Below, piece by piece: positions 11,423 to 19,800 of a DNA stretch of 41,002 nt (its first letter is position 1; each line of letters opens with the position of its first letter). The notes beneath the pieces were generated by a model that saw only the letters and a program-made list of their open reading frames with translations, had not been told where the DNA came from and did no database searches. A program made the position numbers and the translations under genes. This DNA is from Ectocarpus siliculosus (taxonomy: Eukaryota > Sar > Phaeophyceae > Ectocarpales > Ectocarpaceae). The DNA is taken from positions 1,923,821 through 1,964,822 of the forward strand of contig FN649734.1 of the NCBI GenBank assembly GCA_000310025.1. Reading direction: 5' to 3'.

Positions 11423-14400
11423 CCGGCGAAGAGACGACCAGGGGAACTGCTACGGTGAAAATGAAACGAATAATTCGAACTCGGCAGGAAACAAAAAAAA
11501 TGCCTCACCTTCCAAGGCGTTGTCCTGCAGATACAGTATGCCCACTTGTGCCATACCCCCTAGCTCCGATGGGATTTTTCCTGCAACAAGAAGCCAGCAA
11601 CGGAGAAACAGAAAGCAGCAAGAAAAAAGAAGGTGCCGGCACATTCTGTGAAAAATGAAACATACAACAGCAGATAAACAAGACTTGCCGGACAATGACA
11701 CGTAAGATGATCAAACACCCGGGTGCCTTGCGTTACAACCACGCTTGCGCAATTTTTTTTATCGGAAACGCTTGTTGCAAAACGTCCCTTCCTCTCAAAT
11801 ACCAAGTAAAAAAAATCGACACGGAAAAAAACATCCCTGGCACCTGACAAAAGAACACGGGATGACGTGACGTCATCAAAGCCCAAGACACGAAAACGTC
11901 CCCTGTACTGTACCTGTGAGGGCGTTGCCCTGGAGATCCAGGCGAACGAGGGACGGAGCGCTTCCAAGCTCAGGAGGAATTTCTCCTGGAGGAGGAAAAA
12001 AAGAAAAAAGGAAAAAAGGAAAAAAGGGACGGAGCAACTTAAGAACGATCCTTGTTATAGCGGCATACCATGTCAGGGTAGTCATGCAGGACCAAAAACT
12101 CGAGTAGCGACAATTTTCCACGCACAACAGGACGCACAGAACACCTGTCGCCGGGAAAGGATGTAAATCCTAAGCAGAGCCCGTACGCAATATTGCACCA
12201 CAAACGATGCGTACTGAAAAGAGCCAGGTTAATCTCGAGAGTGAAAAGAGGACAATTATACTGACGGCATGGAATTCCTTCTTAGACAAGCAACTAACCA
12301 ACCGCGGGGGAAAGAAAAGTAAAAATGCATATGGACACGGCGCGAGACACAAGACAAGAGGAAAACCGCATTGAGGAGAACGAACACAAAATACGAAAAT
12401 CAGAGCCGGTACAAACACGGAACAGGCACCGCACACACAAGGTCGATACATCGCGCGACAGGGCCGAGGGCGAAAGAAGGGAGGGGGCGTGCTGCACCGT
12501 GCGCTTCCGGCTCGACCTGCAGTAGCACCCTCGGTTCGCCCGTGTCGACAGATTTCGGGTTCTCTCAAAACGCGGCAGACGCGTCCTTGCAACGACGACA
12601 CAAAAAAAAAATCATGCCCCCCCTGCTGCTCGGTTTACCTTCGAAGCCGTTATCGCTCAGGTCCAGAAGGGTAAGGCTGACCAGGTTCTCCAGGCCTGCC
12701 GGAAGCTCGCCTGTGCAATTCAATCCGTTACCACAGGTTGTTGGAAGATATAGGCGGCTGCAAGGGTCTCAAACTCCATGCACCTACAATACTCAATACT
12801 CATTCATGATGTTTCCAGGAGGGTTGTAGCGTGCAGATGAAGAGGAGGCCGTAAAGACATGACTCGCCGGGATGGGGAGGGCGAGGGATGAATCGATCAT
12901 GCTTTGCATGAAATCTCTTGAGAGCGGGGTGTCAAACCGCCTCGCCTTTGTGGATGCTGATACTTTTTGCTGTCGTCGTTTCTCGTAACCGGCAGGAGTG
13001 ATTTCATTGGTCACCCAGCCACAGACGCATGCGCGAAGACACACCGACACGGCAATGCCTAGGGTTGTTGTTGTTTTAGTTGTTGTCTTCACATTAAAAA
13101 CCGTTCCGTTCTCTCTGCCCAGTACCTTCTTCTGTCCGTACTAGTCTAACAATTGACGGTAAAAAAAACAAAAAACAAGTGGCACCACTCTCCTGACTTG
13201 ACAACAATTGGAGTCGTAAAGCATACCCGTGATGTCGTTGCCTCCGAGAGAGAGCTTCTGCAGGCCCAACAGCTGGCCGTACTCCACGGCCGGAAACGCG
13301 TCACCTGCCAGAGAAAAACCACACACACACGATCAAATTTCCACAAGAGCAGGAACAACAATCTCTACGCGTTCGACGCGTACATAGCCGCGCAAGCTCG
13401 TCGCAACTGCGAAGGAGAGTATGAATCAAACTCTGCTCTGTTGCCTGTAGTCACGGACGTGGATTATCTGCTGGCTGGATGAACAGCAGATACTCCGAGG
13501 TCCTACAATTAGCGACGGGAGCAGGTTGGCGTGAACACAGCAACAACACCCGCAACGAACTACTTCAACCCAATTCGATCGCGGTCATCGCTCTGTCATC
13601 ACCAGAAGCTTCCACAAGAAACAAGCAAAACCTGAAAGTTTTATTTCCACCGCACCTCTGCCAAGGGAAGAAGAACACACATGCCATCCTTACGCACGCT
13701 TTTGACTAAACCCGATTCGATAGACGGAGGCCAAGAATACCGTAGGTTGCGCAAGATATCACCCCCCCCTGGACCGATGGTCAAAGCTCGAATACTCGGC
13801 GCAGGGAAAAAACAGCGACGGTGCCGGACACGGCGGCGACGGAACCGTCTCATTGAGAGATTTTCCGAAAAAGTGTCGTGTGATGTCGGCATCTCCTTTG
13901 TCGTGGAACAATAGAGAGGTTTTCGAATTCGGTTCAAAGGGAGTGTGGTATCTTGCGCAACGTACGGTTAGGCTCTCACCGACGAGGTGGTTGTCCCCGA
14001 GGCTGATCTCGTAGACGTATTCCGTTCCGTTCTCATCGGTCGCGACGGAAACTCCCTCCCACTCGCTAACGTCCACGCCGGAGACGGTCCAGTTGGCGTT
14101 GTCGTGCCAGTCGCTCCCTCCCAGGCTGGTGTACAGGATGCCGAGGTACTCCCGGTCTTCGTCCACGACATCCGCTGCCAGGCACGTACATACAAGTTCC
14201 CATGTTAGTCCGGGGGTCGGAGGCAAGACATATACACGCAAAGGCAGGCACCAAGACGTAGAAATAACGATTGCCAGGACGACGAAGCCCTTCAGGTAGC
14301 ACCCGTACTTTCAAGAACTCGGTACCTCAGAACTTTTGGCTCAACATATACATCCAGACTATAATAAGAGCTTGAGCATGTGTGCGCCCGGCTAAAACCC

Positions 14401-15454
14401 TCAACACTAAAACCTCAGCAGCAGCCACTTGAAGCCCACGAGAGGAGCTAAGAATCCCAGCCCTGGCCAAAAATGGAGTCTCTAATGCGTTAGCGCGGAC
14501 GCCATCGTAACTTCAGTACTATCAACATGCGGGCTGTGTAAAAATGACCTGGGTGCTAAAGTGTGCGCTACTGCTCGGGGTGGTCCCTGCCGAGGAAAAG
14601 CCTTAGCAGCAGCAGCAAGGCGAGTAAGAGAACAAAGCGGTTTGTCTACGGCGTGGCCCATCGAGGCCGGAGGCCCCTCACTGCGGGCACAGTGGCCAAA
14701 GGGACACATCCCCCCCGTGCGGCTCCTGTTTGTTTGTCTCGACAGAAAACAGCAGCAACACACGTTTCCATCAAAGCGGACGCTTACGTTTCCTACCCCA
14801 GCCCGGCTGACCGAGGGACGCAGGGGGGTCACACCACATCGTTCCCCATCGCCCGAGCCCGCGCGAAAACAGAATTGCCAACCAGAGAAGGCAAGGCTGC
14901 AACCACGAGTTTTACGTCAACAATTTTACGCATACAGCAGTTAGCGCTCACGTTAAAAGAAACTTCAACTTGGGGTCGAGGCTCAATATCGACTGCTGCC
15001 GAGCACAGGTCATCTTTAGCGAGTTGAGTCTAGCACGTACGGCTGAGGTGTTTTTATTGTTCTCGTTTTTCGCCAAGATCTGAGCCTTGGTTTCTTAAAT
15101 GTGTGTTCCTCACACGTTTAGTCGCGGGCGCTAACTACAACTGCTGTAGCAGCAGCCGATCGAACCACAGCGGCGCCATGGAAAGCAACAACAAGAGGCC
15201 GACGTCGCCAACACCCCCGGCTGCTGCTACTCACCCTGGCCGAAGGCGACGGCGGCAAGAACGATGCTCAGCAACCGAAGCAGCCTCGCGAGGGTCGACC
15301 CCACGGGTGTGTCTCCGCCGAGCTTGGCCCCTGTTATTCCCCTCCTCCTCACATCGCAGCGGCTCCTCCTTTCGTCGCCGAACCCGCGGCCCTGTTGGTT
15401 GGTCGGTACACTCGCGCTGCTGGTGCCCCCCCTCGCCACCAGCCGCCGACCCAT
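713..15454 (-). CDS. LRR receptor-like protein kinase, kinase domain incomplete in window
   Basis: Eighteen exons (minus strand, 5' to 3'): 15454-15235, 14174-13980, 13304-13227, 12710-12639, 11985-11914, 11580-11509, 11052-10978, 10208-10137, 9515-9435, 8919-8842, 8151-8056, 7072-6190, 3394-3124, 2968-2846, 2287-2189, 1805-1713, 1263-1195, 871-713. Every junction has GT-AG borders and matching phase, and the sum is 2808 nt, exactly 936 stop-free codons. Domain order: hydrophobic signal about residues 55-72 after a long basic leader; LRR cap with LYTSLGGSDWHDNANW; LRR-type exons to about 338; Pro/Thr stalk; transmembrane helix about 430-450 followed by WRRRRK; Ser/Gly/Pro-rich linker; helical region about 755-883; kinase loop GSGGAG at 916-921 and lysine 936 (AAAK). 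Expected role: plasma-membrane perception of an extracellular ligand and Ser/Thr or Tyr phosphorylation inside. The rest of the kinase is absent: reading through the last donor meets a stop near 654. The start ATG is the only one in the first exon's open frame, but an upstream exon cannot be excluded. Confidence 0.88.
907..970. repeat. (GGGAGA/GGGAGG)n microsatellite
   Basis: Tandem GGGAGAGGGAGG-type units in the intron just upstream of the kinase exon of the receptor gene. On the minus strand this is a pyrimidine tract lying close to the acceptor at 872, so its length could influence splicing. Confidence 0.9.
1926..2150 (+). repeat. Dispersed intronic repeat, copy 1
   Basis: About 225 bp with internal TACACTAAAACCTA-like units, the block CCATAAGAACAG, and a shared right part (GTCGCCGTGGG, ACCCCATTCGAG, ACAAGAAGCGAGCCTC, AGAGGTTCTT). 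It lies in the intron between the exons at 2287-2189 and 1805-1713. The second copy is at 10631-10875 in another intron of the same gene, in the same orientation. No coding sequence and no clear terminal repeats are visible, so it may be a fragment of a mobile element. Confidence 0.8.
2413..2552. repeat. CAG tract and CTG tract close together
   Basis: A CAG run (2413-2433, preceded by CAA-rich sequence) and a longer CTG run (2515-2552) lie about 80 bases apart in an intron. They are complementary, so a transcript could fold into a long hairpin. Confidence 0.85.
4985..5480 (+). repeat. Diverged direct duplication of about 170 bp
   Basis: Two blocks about 315 bp apart (roughly 5000-5150 and 5313-5475) share the order: ACAAACACCGTATA / ACAAACGCCGTATG, a CAACAGCA segment, GAAGAGTTCAAGCA / AAAGAGTTCAAGCA, TGCTGT, and GTCGTTACAC or GTCGTTACGC. 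Both sit in the large intron of the receptor gene. No coding potential is evident. Confidence 0.6.
6010..6170 (+). repeat. Three tandem 65-bp repeats at a splice donor
   Basis: The core ATTCCATATTCCAAACGAGG recurs at about 6010, 6075 and 6139, each followed by GTAACGCGGG or a variant and a TGTCTCTCC-like spacer. The array ends about 20 bases from the donor (6189) of the transmembrane exon on the minus strand. Confidence 0.85.
6190..8151 (-). other. Pro/Thr stalk, transmembrane helix and acidic linker exons
   Basis: Exon 8151-8056 is a 32-residue Pro/Thr/Ala stalk (repeats like PTPAPATPVP), probably O-glycosylated and extended. Exon 7072-6190 (883 nt, the largest) continues the stalk, then has Asp/Gly-rich residues and the membrane helix (MVAGAVVGALVFVCSVCWVC) stopped by a Cys/Trp/Arg cluster. 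The remaining 200 or so residues are cytoplasmic, low in order, rich in Ser, Pro and Gly, and include the repeated short motif VQLGSP. The exon ends in phase 2 at a strong CAG|GTGAGC donor. It is the only phase-2 intron and marks the change from phase-1 (outside) to phase-0 (inside) introns. Confidence 0.85.
9338..9370. repeat. (GAA)n microsatellite
   Basis: About ten GAA triplets in an intron. Read on the minus strand it is a long pyrimidine tract downstream of the LRR exon 9515-9435. Confidence 0.9.
9578..9599. repeat. 22-base poly-G run
   Basis: An uninterrupted G run in an intron. On the minus strand it is a poly-C pyrimidine tract upstream of the LRR exon acceptor at 9516. Confidence 0.9.
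10308..10393. repeat. (GA)n and (CAGA)n microsatellite block
   Basis: GAGA-rich sequence followed by CAGA tetranucleotides and more GA, in the intron before the LRR exon 10208-10137 (minus strand). Confidence 0.85.
10631..10875 (+). repeat. Dispersed intronic repeat, copy 2
   Basis: Second copy of the element at 1926-2150, same orientation, inside the intron between LRR exons 11052-10978 and 10208-10137. It has an extra set of ACTAAAACCTATATAGT units compared with copy 1, so the internal satellite part differs in length. A short related fragment (CACTAAAACCTCAG) occurs near 14405 in intron 1. Confidence 0.8.
11254..11425. repeat. Triplet microsatellites (ATC, AGC, AAC, CAC)
   Basis: Consecutive short runs of ATC, AGC, AAC and CAC triplets in the intron between exons 11580-11509 and 11052-10978. 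Open frames across them give only homopolymer-like peptides and are not genes. Confidence 0.85.
13747..13960. mobile_element. MITE-like inverted-repeat element
   Basis: The 214-bp segment begins TTGCGCAAGATATCAC and ends GTGGTATCTTGCGCAA, which is its inverted copy with one mismatch. The similarity extends inward over about 50 bases (TCAAAGCTCGAATA on the left, the complement of TTCGAATTCGGTT on the right). There is no coding capacity. It lies in intron 2 of the receptor gene, 20 bases from the donor of the LRR-cap exon. Related ends appear near 9830-9895, 18735-18790, 22186-22490 and 26218-26290, so it belongs to a local family. No target-site duplication is obvious. Confidence 0.7.
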
Positions 15455-16425
15455 CTGCTACACTAGTCGGGCGCAACCGGAACAATCGCAGGCAGCCCTC
15501 GCAAGAGTCAATATACAAGAAAAAAAAACGAATACTCCAGTCTGCCGCCAAAGGAAAAGTCTTCAATATCCAACCACAACCGTATTCTCGGGAAGGCTTT
15601 CTGCGTTGTTGCGGTTGCCGCAAGCCCACGTTCAACGTGGCCACACACGACAGCTACGCGAAACAACCGACCAGGCGTGAAAATGCGGCGGCAATGCGAA
15701 AGAGGCATCAACGCATTTTCCACGGGGTACTATTGCTGCTGCGCATCGTTGCGTACCCCCCCACCCGCTCCTCTGATCATGGCATTGGTATGTATGTTGC
15801 AGCAAAATTGCAATCGATATTGGGTCGAACTGACATGTTTTTACAGCCGCCAAGAGAGCTACAGTGTCGTGTGATGCATACACGATACACACGCCGCTCC
15901 GTGGGGGGCGGGGCGGGGGGGGGGGACTCGAAGGTCGGGAAGCTACGAAGGCGTGCGGATGTACGAGAGTTGAAAGAAAACGCGTCGCGTGCGATCGTTG
16001 ACACACGTATTGGCGCTCTCCCCGCCATGGTTGGTTGCGAAGGTACACCCCCCAGACAGCGCGTGATAGGGAAGGCCCTACGTTTTTTCTGAGAAATGTG
16101 CGGCGTCCGACAGATACAATGGGCGCTGTTTGTTGGTCGAAAGAGGTACGTAGTTGGCCGACAGGCTCAACCAATGGAACCTTGAATGTCCAAGACTGCT
16201 GTGTCCAAGGAACAAACGGTTGGAAAAACAAACAAACAATACCGAGGCTTGCTTTCAAAGCTGGCGAGTGATTTGTGGGTGTAGGGTGCAGGGATATTTA
16301 CTCTGCATGCAATATTTTGCGCCAATACACACATGCACAGCATGGCACAAAAAATCAAAGCCTCTTCACCTGCTTACAGAAAACACCTATAATAGCTGTC
16401 GTAACACACCCTACAATATGAATAC

Positions 16426-16636
16426 GAGAACATAAAGTATCTACGTCTACGTGGTACGCTACATACCATAATTTAGTTCATGAATACGTCTCGATCAGAG
16501 AACATAAAGTATTTACGTCTACGTGGTATGCTACATACCATAATTTAGTTCATGAATGCGTCTCGATCCGAGAACATAAAGTATCTACGTCTACGTGGTA
16601 CATACCATAATTTAGTTCATGAATACGTCTCGATCA
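16426..16636 (+). repeat. Three tandem copies of a 72-bp repeat
   Basis: The units start GAGAACATAAAGTATCTACG at 16426, 16498 and 16570 and end CATGAATACGTCTCGATC. Copies are nearly identical; the third lacks 8 bases (GCTACATA). The unit includes ACGTCTACGTGGTA, so ACGT cores recur. It lies between divergent genes and could be a recent expansion or a regulatory array. Confidence 0.9.
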
Positions 16637-19269
16637 CCGCTTCGACGCTCCCCGAACCCGGTCTGAACCGGAACCCGTTTCGATGACACTGCGGGTCCAA
16701 GCTCACAGCAGTAAAGTGGAATACTTGTACAGCTCTTACGCCTCACAGATACAAACTGCTCGCGGGACCTGCGGGCTCCGCTCCGTTCTTCGTTCTGTTC
16801 GGAAACAACAGCACACGATCACACACCCAATTTCTAAACTGATTACACCTCAAGGATTTGTCTAGCAACCAATGGTTGAACCTGCGTCTCAGCGTCTCAG
16901 CCCCCCAGACCAATCGTAGTTTGAGAGTGTCGACAATTGATCGCAACCCTTTCTCATGCAATCCCCCTCCACCCAGGGAATATTCTGGCATTTTCGGGGT
17001 GTTTCTCGGAGTAATTTTGCCTTTCAAAATGTCCCCAATCTGTCGTAACACGCTTCCATGTTATACTTACACTACACATAGACACATAGAAAGCCAGCGC
17101 CGTCATGAATAATAAATACCACTCGTTGCTTTCAACTGTCTTCCTCTCCAACTCTCTCAACAAAACCATTTGTAACAAGGACGATTGTCCTCCATGAATG
17201 AGAAAGACCATGGTGGTCTTGAGCACTGTTCCAAGAACCGACGCTTTTGCTCGAAACTTCAATATGTCTTCTTTTTTTTTTCATCTCTATCATAGAAAAG
17301 AGTTGCCTTTTTAGGCTAATGCACAACAAAGGGGCCCTGGGCGAGCTTTGGTCGCGCCCGCCTTTCAGTGCGTGCGCCACGTTGCAACGCGTTTCCACGG
17401 CGGTGGCCAATAAGCTGCAGCCAGTAGCTCCGACTACTGGTGCTGTAAGGTCTATGCGTCCGGCCGCGTATGTATGTACTGCTACAGCAAAAAAAAGAAA
17501 TACTTGTATGGTCGGTCCGTTCGGGTCGATGTCGCAAGCCTTGTTCGCCACTACATCTGCCGTCTGTATCATATGTATGCATATCGTACGACACTTTGTC
17601 CCAAGCCGTCGTGCGTCGTGAGTGGTGCACCACACTCGTGAGCGAAAGCGCTACCGCTGGAGGCTTGGGTGTACACACGCTTGTCGAAGTTTTCTTGTGG
17701 TGGAAAAGGAAAACAGCAACAACATCCCTATACAATAGAGCCTGCTCTTGCTGCTGCGCTGCTGCAGCACGGGGTGGCAGTCCTGCTTGGAGATGTTTTT
17801 TGAACGAATATGTAGACAAAATTGAAAACACTCCACAGCTTCGAAGCGGATGGGATCTACATCGTAATCGTTGTCTACATATGGCCCCGTAATGGTGACG
17901 AGCGTATTGTACGTGTTGTTGCATTGAGCTGAGATATGAATATATGGTGAGAGACTTGCCAAAAGACCTACATCAGGTGTGTAAGTCTACATGACATGCA
18001 TACATTGCATCCGCTGTCTACATCAAATTTTCACACCTGATCTGCGGCCGCGGGTGCTCAGCTCTCAGCTCTCCCCCTTAGCAATAGGACCAAGCTCACA
18101 CCTCCACAAGGGATTTTCCTGTTGCTGCCTCTCCTTGTGACAATCTTTCTCTCTTTCTGTCTCTCAGGCCCCCTATCACATTACTCCGTCTGCAAGGAGG
18201 CACGGGCGGAGAGGGCACAGCAGTTGTGACAAGTTGTGAGCGGAGGGGGTTGCACACAGACAGGACACGTGGTTCGAGCGGTAGGGGATAGGGGTTGCTG
18301 CCACCATGAATCGCCGGAGCCTCTGCAGCAAAAGGTGGACTCGGCACTGCCCAGCCGTTGCTGGTGTGCTCGGCTGTGTGGCCAGTGTCGAAGAGCACCG
18401 TCTGCAAGAGGGTGAGAACTACTGTAGTTGTGTTTCAAGCGTCTCTTGAGCTCCAGTTCCCTCTCTGTCTCTGTGTGCTGTTCGGCACAACGCACCAACA
18501 TCTTTCATCTTTCATGTTCGTTCAAATAATTGTACCGACTACTGCCGTACCTATGCATACATATTGTACAATATACAATGCGCGTCTTTGTTTCAACACA
18601 CGCAACTGATGAAGTCACGATTCATCTGTCGACACAATTGCTCCAGCCCGCGCCAATACAATATATGAGCGTCGACTATCGAGGAGGACATGCCACTGGC
18701 GCACGCTCTCTCTTTGGCCGATGTAGTACGCTCACCATACATGTAGTCGAGCTTTGAAATTGGTCCACATGGGGTGCGGCATCTTAACAATTCGTACATT
18801 ACTGTATACTACTGTATCACCGACGGTATGATGTACCATGGTTTTGCGCGACAGCATCTGGGTCGGTTCCGGTAATATCTGGTAGATAAGGGGGAGAGAA
18901 GTTGGTAGTCCAGCGCAATGCGCTGCACACAAATTCTTTTTCTATTGTATATTTACGCGCTCAATGTGAAGCCAAATATACGTTGTGCGATACCGGTGAG
19001 ACAGATAACGTCAGGTAGCGTGTTTAGGCCTCACACATTACCAGGTGAGGAGGCGATACTATATATTTCACACGTCTTTTTGTCGTACGAAACGCTGTAG
19101 GAATGGCTTCTGATGTAGTCCTCGCCCCCAAACATGATGTTTAAGGGGACATGGAGGCTAAGGCCGAATACCCGGGGGGGGTCGAAAGCGGCTATTGTGT
19201 CCCGGACAGCAGTAAACCATCCGTTGTGTTTCTTGAATTGGCATTGACCAAACTACTATTGTACGTATG

Positions 19270-19430
19270 TAGTCGACTGGCCAATGAACAGATGGTATGT
19301 AGTGCGTGACTGTTTGTGGTTGTTGAATTATTTACTTCGACCGCTTAAACCGGCCATGCGATGAAAAGGCGCGTGCGCGCGTTTTCTAAGCATCGACCGC
19401 GCTAACCGGCTGGCCAATGAAAAGACGGCA
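19270..19430 (+). promoter_or_regulatory. Possible promoter-proximal CCAAT motifs
   Basis: GGCCAATGAA occurs near 19278 and again near 19415 (GGCTGGCCAATGAAAAG), with a degraded version between them (GGCCATGCGATGAAAAG). The last lies in a segment, GCATCGACCGCGCTAAC, that also occurs near 30492 followed by CCAATGAAAA. CCAAT boxes are common eukaryotic promoter elements. These lie 370-530 bases upstream of the predicted start at 19801. They may equally be part of a dispersed repeat. Confidence 0.35.
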
Positions 19431-19800
19431 ATCTTAGCGGGGTAGCAAGCCCGAGCACGCGTTCTAATGAACAGTATTACCGACAGGGGGAGGGGGGGCG
19501 CAGGAGTTGGGCGGCCGTGCCCTGCTTCTGAAGTATAAGAAAAAGGAGAAGACTCGACACCTCCAAGTGTTGCTGCATCTTGTGCTTCTGCTTCTCCCGG
19601 GATACTAGCCGTAGTTTCGCTGCACTGGATTTCTTTCTATCCGACTTGGCTTTCCCGTCGGGGAGATGGGCCGTGTCGCCGACGTGTCTTGTGGTGTTGT
19701 TTGGAAGGGTTCTGCCGCGCATGAGTTGCGTTGACCACGACGTAGCACCCACTGTTTTGTCCTCGTCAATCTGTCAATCTCGATATGCAGCCAAGCACAA

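Larger units (their letters stand above)
8842..14174 (-). other. LRR ectodomain: one repeat per exon, all phase 1
   Basis: The exon at 14174-13980 encodes the LRR cap and a first repeat ending EISLGDNHLVG. It is followed by eight exons of 72-81 nt, each holding one 24-27 residue repeat. Typical starts are GELPAGLENL, GEIPPELGSA, GKIPSELGGM, DIIPPELGNL, GPIPPEFGGL and GDIPAELGTL; typical ends are LDLSDNGFEG, LDLQGNALTG, LYLQDNALEG and LYMEDNSLTG. This is the plant-like LRR type with GxIP and NxLxG. Every intron falls after the first base of the first glycine codon of a repeat, so each exon is a symmetric 1-1 cassette. The last one (8919-8842, GEAPEGLEQV) is degenerate and probably caps the array. 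Confidence 0.88.
15455..19800. other. Intergenic region between two divergent genes
   Basis: About 4.3 kb between the presumed 5' ends of the receptor gene (minus) and the 19801 gene (plus). It holds a 72-bp tandem repeat (16426-16636), a MITE end near 18735-18790, a small inverted repeat (ATCAGGTGTG at 17971 and CACACCTGAT at 18031) and CCAAT motifs (19270-19430). Long open frames exist on both strands (for example 15103-16092 and 17132-17635), but they overlap each other and lack splice signals or recognisable domains. It presumably includes both promoters. Confidence 0.6.

Noticed and set aside
15103-16092. Long plus-strand open frame (329 codons)
   Set aside because: It overlaps the first exon of the receptor gene on the other strand and has Arg/Ser/Pro-rich composition typical of a GC-rich shadow frame, with no domain.
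17132-17924. Overlapping minus-strand open frames of 167 and 202 codons
   Set aside because: They overlap each other in different frames and show no motif, splice chain or compositional support.
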